Shown: positions 9,240-17,231, counted from the stretch's first letter. The stretch: 17,383 nt of DNA from Flavobacteriales bacterium UBA1820 (GCA_002314265.1 DCEW01000035.1:1-17383); one strand, 5' to 3'. A program made the numbers and translations. The notes: generated by a model from the sequence alone, not told the origin.

Positions 9240-9968
9240 TTATCCCTGGTCCGGCTGTTTTTCCTGCGAGGGTTCTCCTTGAGCGAGAATCGTCCACAAG
9301 GGCTCGTCGTCCGGGTAAGGAGCCTCGACCTCCCATTGCTCGCCGCGCACCGGATGCCGCAACGCCACCCGGCGGGCATGCAGACAGATGCCTCCACCGG
9401 GATTGGAACGCGGAGCACCGTACTTCAGGTCGCCCTTGATGGGCAGCCCCATGTGCGATGCCTGACAGCGGATCTGGTGATGCCTTCCGGTTTCGATGGT
9501 CAACTCCAGCAGCAGGTAACGTTCGCCCCGGGACAGCACCCGGTAATGGGTAACGGCTTCCCGAGCTCCGCTGCGGGGGGTATCGAATGCCCGCGAGAGA
9601 TTGCGCACGCCGTCGTGCACCAGATAATGCCGCCAAGTACCCTGCGAAGGAATATCCCGGCGCAGGACGATGGCGTGGTAGGTCTTCTGCACGCTTCCCT
9701 GCCGGAACATTTCCGAGAGGCGGGAAAGCGCCTTGGAGGTTTTGGCCAACAGCACCACTCCGCTGGTGGGACGGTCGATGCGGTGCGGGAGGCCGCAAAA
9801 CACGTTGCCGGGCTTGTTGTATTTCCGGCGGATGTATTCCCGCGCGAGTTCCACCAAGGGTACGTCGCCCGTGCGGTCGCCCTGCACCAGGTCGCCGCAG
9901 CGTTTGTTTACGGCCAGCAGGTGATTGTCCTCGTAGAGGATCTGCAGGTTGTCCTTGTCGGTACGCAT
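9240..9968 (-). CDS. RluA-family RNA pseudouridine synthase
   Basis: This 242-residue enzyme isomerises specific uridines to pseudouridine in rRNA or tRNA. The signature HRIDRPTSGVVLLAKT (62-77) contains the catalytic Asp at D65, and the C-terminal TGRHHQIRCQASHMGLPI motif of the fold is present. There is no N-terminal S4 RNA-binding domain: the protein begins almost directly with the catalytic fold (LQILYEDNHLLAVNKR), as in small RluA- or TruC-like members. The target site cannot be told from sequence alone. It starts 6 bases after the stop of the upstream glycosyltransferase and is followed by 99 bases before sdaA. Confidence 0.93.
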   Translation of the reverse strand: MRTDKDNLQILYEDNHLLAVNKRCGDLVQGDRTGDVPLVELAREYIRRKYNKPGNVFCGLPHRIDRPTSGVVLLAKTSKALSRLSEMFRQGSVQKTYHAIVLRRDIPSQGTWRHYLVHDGVRNLSRAFDTPRSGAREAVTHYRVLSRGERYLLLELTIETGRHHQIRCQASHMGLPIKGDLKYGAPRSNPGGGICLHARRVALRHPVRGEQWEVEAPYPDDEPLWTILAQGEPSQEKQPDQG

Positions 9969-9974
9969 AGCGGG

Positions 9975-10994
9975 TTAAAGTTCGGAAAAATATTTCTTTC
10001 CCAGAACGAAATGGCTGAAAACTATGCTCGCCGTGTGGTAATACCGGCGGGTCTTGAACGGGGTCTGGCGACGTTTGCGCCACATGCGCAAAAACCCGCC
10101 GTAAAACGAGAAATGCGCCCGCACCAAGGCCCAAGTATGGCGGGGACGCTTTTCGGTGAGAAATCGTACGCCCTGTACTCCGTCGAGTAACAAGCGGCAC
10201 AGCACCACATACGGGATGCGGTAGGCCGGAAGGTTTTTCACCAGGGTAAAGAGGCTGTTGCGGAAATTGAGAAAGGTCTTGCGCGCGTCGTATTTCTGAA
10301 GGGTCGCCCCGCCTACATGGTACACGATGGACGAAGCGAGGTAACGGATCCTTCCGCCGGTATTGAGGATGCGCCAGCAGAGGTCGATCTCTTCCAAATG
10401 CGCAAAAAAGTCGTCGTCGAATCCCCCGAGCGCGCGGAAGGCATCCCGCCGGACAAACAGGCAAGCGCCCGTAGCCCAAAAGATATCGGTGTCGCAGTCG
10501 TACTGCCCGCGGTCCTCTTCCACTACGGTAAAGATACGCCCCCGACAATAGGGATAGCCCAGTTTGTCGATAAAACCGCCCGCCGCACCGGCATATTCGA
10601 ACATCCGCTTGTCCTTGTAATCCCGCAGACGGGGTTGTGCGGCGGTAATGCCCGGATCGTTCTCAAAGGCGCGGATAGCCGGGTCGAGCCACCCGGGGGT
10701 AACTTCTATGTCCGAATTGACCAGCACGAAGAGGTCTTCCTCAAGGCCTTCGAGGGCAACGTTGTATCCTTTGGCAAAGCCGTAGTTGCGGTCGTTGCGG
10801 ATGATCCCCACTTGGGGATAGTGCTCTGCGAGCCAGACCAGTGAATCGTCCGTGGAGGCATTGTCCGCCACGTAGATCCGCGACTGGGGATGGTTGTTCT
10901 CCACCAGCGAGGGCAGGAACTTCTCCAGAAGCGCCCGACCGTTCCAGTTGAGCACCACCACCGCTACGCGCAAGGGTTTATTTTCCTTCTCCAT
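9975..10994 (-). CDS. Family 2 glycosyltransferase (rhamnosyltransferase-like)
   Basis: This 339-residue cytosolic or membrane-associated transferase probably builds a surface polysaccharide or lipopolysaccharide glycan. The GT-A domain runs from VAVVVLNWNG (10-19) through ADNASTDDS (43-51) to LVNSDIEVTPGW (91-102), where NSD is the common substitute for DxD in this group. FDDDFFAHLEEIDLCWR (192-208) carries the catalytic-base region typical of WcaA- and RfbF-like enzymes. The C-terminal tail is basic with a hydrophobic patch (about 258-272) that could bind membrane. I start it at ATG 10994 (MEKENKPLRV), which overlaps the end of the acyltransferase gene by 17 bases. That coupling suggests a shared role in envelope synthesis. 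Donor and acceptor sugars are unknown. Confidence 0.9.
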   Translation of the reverse strand: MEKENKPLRVAVVVLNWNGRALLEKFLPSLVENNHPQSRIYVADNASTDDSLVWLAEHYPQVGIIRNDRNYGFAKGYNVALEGLEEDLFVLVNSDIEVTPGWLDPAIRAFENDPGITAAQPRLRDYKDKRMFEYAGAAGGFIDKLGYPYCRGRIFTVVEEDRGQYDCDTDIFWATGACLFVRRDAFRALGGFDDDFFAHLEEIDLCWRILNTGGRIRYLASSIVYHVGGATLQKYDARKTFLNFRNSLFTLVKNLPAYRIPYVVLCRLLLDGVQGVRFLTEKRPRHTWALVRAHFSFYGGFLRMWRKRRQTPFKTRRYYHTASIVFSHFVLGKKYFSEL

Positions 10995-11904
10995 CGTTCT
11001 TTCTCGGCAGATCTCCCTGCGGATGTGTTTCTTCTGCCTCCCCACGGGGGCAATACTTCCAACGGCGATGCGACCAGAGCCAATCCTCGGGCTTTTCCCG
11101 GATCTGGGCTTCGAGCCGGACGAAGAACCGGTCGATGATGTCGTACGGAGCAACCTGCTCGCCCGGAGTGTAGATGCGCGTAGCCCGCACCGAATAATGT
11201 CCCCGGGAGGTGCGCCGCATATCGAGGAAGATCACGTCGTATTTCAAGGCTACGGCCAGCGAATGCACCCCGATGTGCACCGGGGTCTCCACACCGAAGA
11301 ACTTCGTCCAATGTTTTATCAACGGTCGGGCCGGACTTTGGTCGGCCACGAAAGCCACCATCGTTCCCCCGTCGTTTTTCAAACGGGCAAGCCCCAACAA
11401 CGCGTGTTTGGCCTGCATGGCTTCCATTCCGAAGCGCTCGCGGGCATGAAGGGCACAGTCGTTGACAAAGGCATTTTCGATGCGCTGATACAGGGCGATG
11501 GTCCGCATCCGGGGATAGAGCAACTTGGTAAACATCAGCCACTCCCAGTTGGCATAATGTCCAAAGACCATGATATGGTTTCGGCCCGAGGCGAGCATCT
11601 GTTCAAACTCCTGGGGATTTTCATACCGCAGACGTTCCTTGGCCTTCTGGGGAGAAAGCGTAAACATCTTCAAGGCTTCGAGCATCGTATCGGAAAACCC
11701 TCGGTAAAACCGCCTGGCCACCCGCCGACGCCATGCCGGCGACTGCTCCGGGAAACAAAGCCGGAGATTGTCCAGCACGGTCTTCCGCCGGTAACGCACC
11801 CCATAGCACAGCACCCACGACGCCACATCCGACAGCGCGTAGATAAACCAGAACGGCATCCGCGAAATTCCTTTGAGCAGGTAATACCCTATCTTGGACA
11901 GCAT
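10978..11904 (-). CDS. Lysophospholipid/lipid A late acyltransferase (LpxL/HtrB family)
   Basis: This 308-residue inner-membrane enzyme should transfer an acyl chain onto a lipid A precursor from acyl-ACP. The catalytic HX4E motif is GHYANWE (115-121), with H116 and E121. DQSP (188-191), a conserved loop of the family, and WLWSHRRWK (275-283), the family's typical end motif, are both present. The N terminus has a hydrophobic stretch (about 15-35) acting as a membrane anchor. The C-terminal 20 residues are polar and variable. It is the first gene of the leftward block, with its own promoter at 11929-11960 and a short leader. Bacteroidetes lipid A usually carries few secondary acyl chains, so this may be the main late acyltransferase. 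Confidence 0.92.
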   Translation of the reverse strand: MLSKIGYYLLKGISRMPFWFIYALSDVASWVLCYGVRYRRKTVLDNLRLCFPEQSPAWRRRVARRFYRGFSDTMLEALKMFTLSPQKAKERLRYENPQEFEQMLASGRNHIMVFGHYANWEWLMFTKLLYPRMRTIALYQRIENAFVNDCALHARERFGMEAMQAKHALLGLARLKNDGGTMVAFVADQSPARPLIKHWTKFFGVETPVHIGVHSLAVALKYDVIFLDMRRTSRGHYSVRATRIYTPGEQVAPYDIIDRFFVRLEAQIREKPEDWLWSHRRWKYCPRGEAEETHPQGDLPRKNDGEGK

Positions 11905-11928
11905 GAGACCCTATTTGCAGGTGAGGGA

Positions 11929-11960
11929 CAAATTTAGTAAAATTACCCGAGCGGAGGAAA
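11929..11960 (-). promoter_or_regulatory. Promoter of the leftward envelope/metabolic operon
   Basis: On the minus strand TAAATTTG (11936-11929) matches the -7 consensus, and TTTC (11960-11957) lies 20 bases upstream as a -33 element. Transcription would start near 11922, giving a leader of about 20 bases to the acyltransferase ATG at 11904. The same TAAATTTG octamer serves etfB. Confidence 0.65.
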
Positions 11961-12056
11961 AAAACGACGTGCTTCCTCTTCCTTCCGATCGTTTAATTGG
12001 AATATTTTCTTCGTCCTGCTCTCAACTTTACATATCTTTCCATAAGACAGGAGGCA

Positions 12057-12126
12057 CCTCGGCAAACCCTCCGAGGAAAAACTTCGTTTTCCCTCGCGGC
12101 TTTGCTCTCGGCTTTCACTATCTTTG
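12057..12126 (+). promoter_or_regulatory. Promoter of the UPF0104 membrane protein gene
   Basis: TATCTTTG (12119-12126) is a good -7 element. It ends a stretch (TTCGTTTTCCC, then CTCGGCTTTCACTATCTTTG) that closely resembles the promoter at 94-125. The -33 match at the expected spacing is weak. Upstream lie an inverted repeat CCTCGG/CCGAGG (12057-12062 with 12071-12076) and a second imperfect one, GAGGAAAA/TTTTCCCTC (12073-12080 with 12087-12095). The leader to the ATG at 12173 is about 40 bases. The rest of the 268-base divergent gap holds nothing else I can name. Confidence 0.55.
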
Positions 12127-12172
12127 TCCCCAAATTTCACCTCCGAAGGATAACCCCTATAAAAAATACGCC

Positions 12173-13234
12173 ATGGCGCTCGGCCCCCGCACAAAAAAAC
12201 TGCTCTCCATTTCGGTCAAGTTCATCCTGCTGCCGGCAATTGCGCTATTGCTGCTCTATTTTGCCTTCTCGGGGCTTGACTTGCAGAGCATTTGGCAGGC
12301 GATCAAAGGGGCTGACTATTTTTACGTCGGGTTGTCTTTCCTGACGGGATACGTCGCCTTCGTACTCATCGGCCTGCGGTGGCTCATCCCGCTGGAAGCG
12401 TTGGGATACCGCCACGTATCGAAAATCAATTCGATCAACGCCGTGACCATCACCTACATCACCAACCTGGTCATTCCCCGCGCCGGAGAGATCGCCCGCT
12501 GCACGGCTCTCAACCAGGCCGAAGGACTCCCGGTGAGCAAACTCCTGGGTACGGTGATCATGGAGCGTGCCCTCGACGTCGTCATGCTCGGGTTGAGCAT
12601 CCTGCTGACCATCCTGCTGCAATACGGTCCCATCGAGCGTTTCTTCTACGAACTGCTCACCCTGCGCAGCGGGGCGGCCTCGGCCGCCCCGCCTGCCGTG
12701 GACTACAAATACATCCTGCTGGCCATCCTCGCGGTCCTGGTCCTGATCCTCTACCTGCTGCGACGCAAACTCCGCCATACGGCCGCTTACCAAAAGATCG
12801 CCGAGTTTCTCTCGGGGATCTTCGCCGGCATCAAAAGCATCACCCGCCTGCCCCACAAGTGGATGTTCATCGTGTACACCGTGCTGATCTGGCTGATGTA
12901 CTACCTGATGATCTTCTTTATGAGTTACGCCTTCCGGGAGACCACCGCCCTCTCGGCCGCCAACATCCTCTACCTGATGACTGTCGGAGGGCTGGCACAA
13001 CTGGTGCCCGTACAAGGCGGCATCGGGGCTTACCACTCGGCCATGAAGATCGGTATCCCCATCCTGGGCATCGCCGCCATCACCCCCAACCTCGCCATGG
13101 CGTTCGCCACCTTGAACCACGCTACGCAGACACTCATGCAGATTTTCACCGGAGCCATCGCCCTGGCCATGATCTCTCGCGCCAAGGTACGCCGGATGTC
13201 GCATTCCGAACGCTCCGCAGCAGAAAAGGATTGA
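12173..13234 (+). CDS. Lysylphosphatidylglycerol synthase transmembrane-domain (UPF0104) protein
   Basis: This 353-residue integral membrane protein has about seven or eight hydrophobic segments (about 11-33, 50-69, 88-103, 125-150, 181-197, 230-252, 262-282, 295-335). It carries the family's hallmark stretches: NLVIPRAGEIARC (98-110), and AQLVPVQGGIGAYH (275-288), where the conserved Pro-x-Gly-Gly lies. Proteins of this fold include the flippase part of MprF and many uncharacterised lipid- or envelope-linked proteins. The soluble aminoacyl transferase domain of MprF is absent, so this is not a full lysyl-PG synthase. I start it at ATG 12173 (MALGPRTKK); upstream in-frame sequence only translates the promoter region. 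It is divergent from the acyltransferase operon. The function is unknown, possibly lipid transport. Confidence 0.87.
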   Translation: MALGPRTKKLLSISVKFILLPAIALLLLYFAFSGLDLQSIWQAIKGADYFYVGLSFLTGYVAFVLIGLRWLIPLEALGYRHVSKINSINAVTITYITNLVIPRAGEIARCTALNQAEGLPVSKLLGTVIMERALDVVMLGLSILLTILLQYGPIERFFYELLTLRSGAASAAPPAVDYKYILLAILAVLVLILYLLRRKLRHTAAYQKIAEFLSGIFAGIKSITRLPHKWMFIVYTVLIWLMYYLMIFFMSYAFRETTALSAANILYLMTVGGLAQLVPVQGGIGAYHSAMKIGIPILGIAAITPNLAMAFATLNHATQTLMQIFTGAIALAMISRAKVRRMSHSERSAAEKD

Positions 13235-13407
13235 TATTTCCTCTCCGTCCAACGCCCACTTTTTTCCCCTGTCTCGGAAAGAACTGTTCCCTTTTTCCCA
13301 CCCCCTTCCGGCAAAACAGCCCGGGCATTTGGCTCCTCTCCACCTCGATACGCTGATCCTCGACCGAACGGCCGAGAAAAGAGCGCAAACACCCCCCGAG
13401 GGAAAAC
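13235..13407. other. Pyrimidine-rich spacer before the terminator
   Basis: There is no supportable gene. The plus strand is pyrimidine-rich (runs of C and T) after the UPF0104 stop. Open frames in this stretch belong to antisense extensions of neighbouring genes. Confidence 0.4.
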
Positions 13408-13444
13408 AAAAATCCCGCTTCCTTCGCAGGGAAGCGGGATTTTT
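13408..13444. terminator. Perfect bidirectional terminator
   Basis: AAAAATCCCGCTTCC (13408-13422) pairs perfectly with GGAAGCGGGATTTTT (13430-13444) around the loop TTCGCAG. The GC-rich core is flanked by A on one side and T on the other, so it should work in both directions. It lies between the UPF0104 gene, which ends at 13234, and the acyl-CoA dehydrogenase gene, whose stop is at 13503. Confidence 0.9.
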
Positions 13445-13502
13445 TCGAATATTCAACTCTTCCGGAAAGCGGGTATTTCCTCCCCCTGCCCCGGAAGCGG
13501 GA

Positions 13503-15212
13503 TTACTTGCGGTAGAATGCGATCTCGTCGGAAGAGAAGCTCCCGATGAAGTTGGCATGCTTCTCGACTTCGGCTTCGGCCCAACGGGTAAACACATTGG
13601 CCGATCCGCCGAACAGTTCGGCATTCCACGAAGCATCGCGTACCAACAGGTGTGCCATGATGATGTAGGCCGACATTTCCACCAGACGACGGGCGAAGAA
13701 GTCGATCTGCTCGCTGTCCTTGGCTTCCGTTACCTTATTGACGGTCCGCTCATACACATCGGTCATGGCTTTGATGCGGTTCATCAGCCCTTCAAATTCG
13801 GGGGCTACCTGCGTGGTCTGCTCAAAATCGCGCATACGAGCCAGATAAGCGCGCGTGGTAACGTAGCGGATGGCGGCTACCACCTGCAACTGGGTGGTAC
13901 CCTCGTAGATCGAGGTGATGCGCGCATCGCGGTACAGACGCTCGCACGTGTAGTCCTTCATGAAACCCGAACCACCGTGCACCTGGATACAGTCGTAAGC
14001 ATTCTGGTTGGCAAATTCGCTGCCTATTCCTTTGGAAAGCGGCGTGAAGGAATCCGCATAGCGGGAATACTGCTTCTGCTCGGCCTTTTCCTCGGGGGTG
14101 AGCTTGCGTTCGCGGGCAATGTCATCCAGCGATTTGTACACGTCCACATAGCGCGAGGTCTCGTACAGCAGGGCGCGCGAAGCGTCGAGTTTGGCCTTCA
14201 TCGTGGAAAGCATGTCGTACACGGCCGGGAATTCGATGATAGCCTTGCCGAACTGCTTGCGATCCTTGGCATAAGCCAGAGCCTCGTTGTAGGCTGCCTG
14301 CGAGATACCTACGGACTGAGCCGCTATCCCCAGACGGGCACCGTTCATCAGCGCCATCACGTACTTGATCAGCCCCAGACGACGTTCGCCGCAAAGCTCG
14401 GCTTTGGCGTTCTTGTACACCAGCTCGCAGGTGGGCGATCCCTTGATCCCCATCTTGTTTTCGATACGGCGTACGGTAACCCCGCCCTGGTTGCGGTCGT
14501 AGATGAACATCGAAAGACCGCGGCCGTCCTTGGTGCCTTCCTCGCTGCGGGCCAGCACCAGGTGGATGTTGGAGTCGCCGTTGGTGATAAAGCGCTTTAC
14601 ACCGTTGAGCAGCCAGCAACCGTCCTTCTCGCTGTACGTGGCGCGCAGCATGACGGACTGCAGGTCGCTACCGGCATCCGGCTCGGTCAGGTCCATCGAC
14701 ATCGTTTCTCCGGCGCAGATGCGCGGCAGGAAACGCGAACGCTGGTCTTCGTTGCCGAATTCGTAGAGCGTCTCGGCGCAATCCTGCAACGCCCACAGGT
14801 TTTCGAAGCTGGCATCGGCACGCGAAACCACATCGGCAGCCATCAGGTAGGGAGTATTGGGGAAATTCAATCCGCCGTAACGACGGGGCATCGAAAGACC
14901 CATCAACCCGGCGTCGATAGTGGCCTTGAGGTTTTCCTGCGTGCCCGAAGCGTACTCCACGTGTCCGTCCACTACCTTCGGGCCTTCGTGATCGACCCCT
15001 TCGGCGTTGGGTGCTACGACCTCGGCGCAGATCTCGCCGACGATCTCCAGCACTTTGTCGTAGCTGTCGATGGCGTCTTCATGATCCACCGGGGCATAAT
15101 CGTAAGCATCCTTGTCGGCGAATCCGCGTTCTTTGAGCTCGACCACCCGCTTCATCAGAGGGTGCGAGAGCTGGAATTTCAGTTCCGGGGTATCGGTATA
15201 AAAATTTGCCAT
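13503..15212 (-). CDS. Acyl-CoA dehydrogenase family protein (long, DmdC-like form)
   Basis: This FAD enzyme introduces a 2,3 double bond into an acyl-CoA and passes the electrons to the ETF encoded just upstream. The flavin-contact stretch MSMDLTEPDAGSDL (171-184), the middle beta domain (KMGIKGSPTCELVY, 253-266) and the helical C-terminal domain with IYEGTTQLQ (435-443) are all clear. E437 is the expected catalytic base. At 569 residues it is longer than the usual 380-400. It has about 40 extra N-terminal residues, a charged insert (about 362-385) and a helical C-terminal extension (about 460-569), as in DmdC- and FadE5-like enzymes. The acyl-CoA substrate cannot be predicted. It starts 4 bases after the etfA stop, the last gene of a three-gene operon. 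Confidence 0.92.
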   Translation of the reverse strand: MANFYTDTPELKFQLSHPLMKRVVELKERGFADKDAYDYAPVDHEDAIDSYDKVLEIVGEICAEVVAPNAEGVDHEGPKVVDGHVEYASGTQENLKATIDAGLMGLSMPRRYGGLNFPNTPYLMAADVVSRADASFENLWALQDCAETLYEFGNEDQRSRFLPRICAGETMSMDLTEPDAGSDLQSVMLRATYSEKDGCWLLNGVKRFITNGDSNIHLVLARSEEGTKDGRGLSMFIYDRNQGGVTVRRIENKMGIKGSPTCELVYKNAKAELCGERRLGLIKYVMALMNGARLGIAAQSVGISQAAYNEALAYAKDRKQFGKAIIEFPAVYDMLSTMKAKLDASRALLYETSRYVDVYKSLDDIARERKLTPEEKAEQKQYSRYADSFTPLSKGIGSEFANQNAYDCIQVHGGSGFMKDYTCERLYRDARITSIYEGTTQLQVVAAIRYVTTRAYLARMRDFEQTTQVAPEFEGLMNRIKAMTDVYERTVNKVTEAKDSEQIDFFARRLVEMSAYIIMAHLLVRDASWNAELFGGSANVFTRWAEAEVEKHANFIGSFSSDEIAFYRK

Positions 15213-15216
15213 TTTC

Positions 15217-16236
15217 TTACTTCGAATTTTGTTTGTAATACTTGATCAGTTTGGGGATCACCTCTTCGACCGAACCGACGATCACATAGTCGGCGATGGA
15301 GTTGATGGGCGCAGCAGGATCGCTGTTGATGGAGATGACCATCGAACTCTCCTGCATGCCGGCAATGTGCTGGATCTGTCCCGAGATACCACACGCGATG
15401 TACAGTTTGGGACGTACCGTAACACCCGTCTGACCGATCTGACGGTCGTGTTCGCAAAAACCGGCATCCACCGCAGCGCGCGAAGCACCTACTTCGGCTT
15501 TCAGCACGTCGGCCAATTCGAAGAGCATCTTGAAGTTTTCCTTGGAACCCATTCCGTAACCACCGGCCACGATGATGGGCGATCCTTTGATGTTGACCTT
15601 CGATTTTTCCACGTGGCGTTCGATCACCTCGACCACGAAGTCCGTATCGGGGATGTATTTCTTGACGTCGTGGCGTTTGATCTCGCCCTGGTAACTCTCG
15701 GAGAGCACCTGTTTCTTCATCACGCCTTCGCGCACGGTAGCCATCTGCGGACGGTTTTCCGGGTTGACGATCGTAGCGACGATGTTGCCGCCGAAGGCCG
15801 GACGGATCTGGTAAAGAAGGTCTTTGTACGACTTGCCGACCTTCTTGTCCTCGTGGTCGCCGATCTCCAGTGCGGTGCAATCGGCCGTCAGACCGCTCTT
15901 GAGGGCCGAAGATACGCGCGGACCAAGGTCACGGCCTATCACGGTGGCACCCATTAGGCAGATCTGGGGTTTTTCCTCCTTGAACAGGTTGACCAGAGCC
16001 GAGGTGTGGGGCAGCGAAGTGTAAGGAGCCAATCCCTTGCCGTCGAACACGTGCAGGACGTCCACTCCGTACTTCATGACCTGTTTTTCGATGCCGTCGA
16101 GGTGTTCCCCGATGACGATGGCCTCCAGTTTGCAACCCAGACGGTCGGCCAGTGAACGGCCTTTGGTGAGCAGTTCGAGACTTACCTCGCGCACCGTGCC
16201 GCCTTCTATCTCACAATATACAAATAAGTTATTCAT
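15217..16236 (-). CDS. etfA: Electron transfer flavoprotein subunit alpha
   Basis: This 339-residue alpha subunit binds FAD and forms the ETF heterodimer with EtfB. The N-terminal part (about 1-205) is the ETF fold shared with the beta subunit. The C-terminal FAD domain carries GASRAAVDAGF (250-260), RQIGQTG (265-271) and the ETF-alpha signature LYIACGISGQIQHIAGM (278-294), ending in INSDPAAPI (303-311) and DYVIVGSVEEVIPKL (316-330). There is no N-terminal ferredoxin domain, unlike some clostridial EtfA proteins. It follows etfB by 24 bases and precedes the dehydrogenase by 4, so the three products are very likely made together as one electron-transfer module. Confidence 0.95.
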   Translation of the reverse strand: MNNLFVYCEIEGGTVREVSLELLTKGRSLADRLGCKLEAIVIGEHLDGIEKQVMKYGVDVLHVFDGKGLAPYTSLPHTSALVNLFKEEKPQICLMGATVIGRDLGPRVSSALKSGLTADCTALEIGDHEDKKVGKSYKDLLYQIRPAFGGNIVATIVNPENRPQMATVREGVMKKQVLSESYQGEIKRHDVKKYIPDTDFVVEVIERHVEKSKVNIKGSPIIVAGGYGMGSKENFKMLFELADVLKAEVGASRAAVDAGFCEHDRQIGQTGVTVRPKLYIACGISGQIQHIAGMQESSMVISINSDPAAPINSIADYVIVGSVEEVIPKLIKYYKQNSK

Positions 16237-16260
16237 GTCTTTCTCGTTGTTTTTGCAGGG

Positions 16261-17133
16261 TTAACCGATCGTGTGATTGGCCAGAAGTTCCTTGACCAGA
16301 GCTTCCACCTCGGCGTCGGAGGCCGTGATGGTCTTGCTTTCCTTCGCCTGGAAAACGATGTTTTCCACCGTCTTTACCTTGGTGGGCGAACCGGCCAAGC
16401 CGCACTGTTGCAGGTCGCCTTCGACATCGGCTACGCTCCATTCCGTCAGGTTGAGGTAGTCGCGCTTGTCGTACAGGTCGGTGTAATCCAACGTGCCCTG
16501 CTGTTTCTCGGTAACCGTCTTGGCGTGTTTGTATTTCTGAACGAGTCTGGCATTGCGCGGGCGGCAGGGTGCAGCCGATCCGTTGACCGTTACCACCAGC
16601 GGCAGCGGGGCAACCACGACCTCCACTCCCCCGTCGATACGGCGCTTGATGGTAGCCCGGCCGTCTTCCACTTTCAGGATTTCCTCGGCATACGTTACCT
16701 GCGGGATGCCCAGTTTCTCGGCCACCTGAGGGCCTACCTGAGCCGTATCCCCGTCGATGGCCTGACGGCCGCCTACGATCAGGTCGAAATCCTTGATCTT
16801 GCGGATAGCGGTGGCCAATGCGTAGGAGGTGGCCAGCGTATCGGCACCGGCAAAAGCGCGGTCGGTCAGCAGATACCCTCCGTCCGCACCGCGGAAGAGT
16901 CCTTCGCGGATGATGTCGGCGGCACGGGCCGGACCCATGGTCAGCAGGGTAACCGTCGATCCGGGGTGCGCGTCCTTGATGCGGAGCGCCTGTTCGAGCG
17001 CATTGAGGTCTTCGGGGTTGAAAATAGCCGGCAGGGCGGCACGGTTGATGGTGCCGTCGGCCTTCATGGCATCCTTGCCCACATTCCGGGTATCCGGGAC
17101 CTGCTTGGCCAGTACTACGATTTTCAAACTCAT
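16261..17133 (-). CDS. etfB: Electron transfer flavoprotein subunit beta
   Basis: This 290-residue beta subunit is the first gene of the ETF/acyl-CoA dehydrogenase operon. The nucleotide-binding motif is IDGDTAQVGPQVAEKLGIPQ (126-145). The N terminus, KIVVLAKQVPDT (4-15), and INRAALPAIFNPEDLNALEQ (29-48) are standard for the family. The DGDTAQVGP form resembles bacterial ETFs that hold a second FAD in the beta subunit, in contrast to the AMP-binding loop of mitochondrial ETF; whether this one bifurcates electrons is inference. The start at 17133 (MSLKIVVLAK) is the natural one. The leader is about 50 bases, with a 5' hairpin and an A-rich run. Confidence 0.95.
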   Translation of the reverse strand: MSLKIVVLAKQVPDTRNVGKDAMKADGTINRAALPAIFNPEDLNALEQALRIKDAHPGSTVTLLTMGPARAADIIREGLFRGADGGYLLTDRAFAGADTLATSYALATAIRKIKDFDLIVGGRQAIDGDTAQVGPQVAEKLGIPQVTYAEEILKVEDGRATIKRRIDGGVEVVVAPLPLVVTVNGSAAPCRPRNARLVQKYKHAKTVTEKQQGTLDYTDLYDKRDYLNLTEWSVADVEGDLQQCGLAGSPTKVKTVENIVFQAKESKTITASDAEVEALVKELLANHTIG

Positions 17134-17170
17134 TGTTTATTCAGCAAAATTGGTTATTACTCGTTTTTTT

Positions 17171-17186
17171 CCGGTCTGTACACCGG
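17171..17186 (-). promoter_or_regulatory. 5'-end hairpin of the etf operon transcript
   Basis: CCGGT and ACCGG (17186-17182 with 17175-17171 on the transcript strand) form a 5-bp stem with the loop GTACAG. The -7 element ends at 17192, so the hairpin would sit at the very start of the mRNA. It is followed by seven A residues rather than U, so it is not a terminator. A 5' hairpin in this place could stabilise the message. Confidence 0.4.
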
Positions 17187-17191
17187 CGCGG

Positions 17192-17222
17192 CAAATTTAC
17201 TGAAAGTATTAATATTGCGAAA
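17192..17222 (-). promoter_or_regulatory. Promoter of the etfB-etfA-dehydrogenase operon
   Basis: On the minus strand TAAATTTG (17199-17192) fits the -7 consensus exactly and TTTC (17222-17219) lies 19 bases upstream as a -33 element. The start of transcription would fall near 17185, about 50 bases before the etfB ATG at 17133. Confidence 0.65.
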
Positions 17223-17231
17223 ATTTATCTT

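Noticed and set aside
13329..15245. Plus-strand reading frame of 638 codons opposite the acyl-CoA dehydrogenase
   Set aside because: It is an antisense shadow of the dehydrogenase gene and reads through the terminator at 13408-13444; no domain is recognisable.
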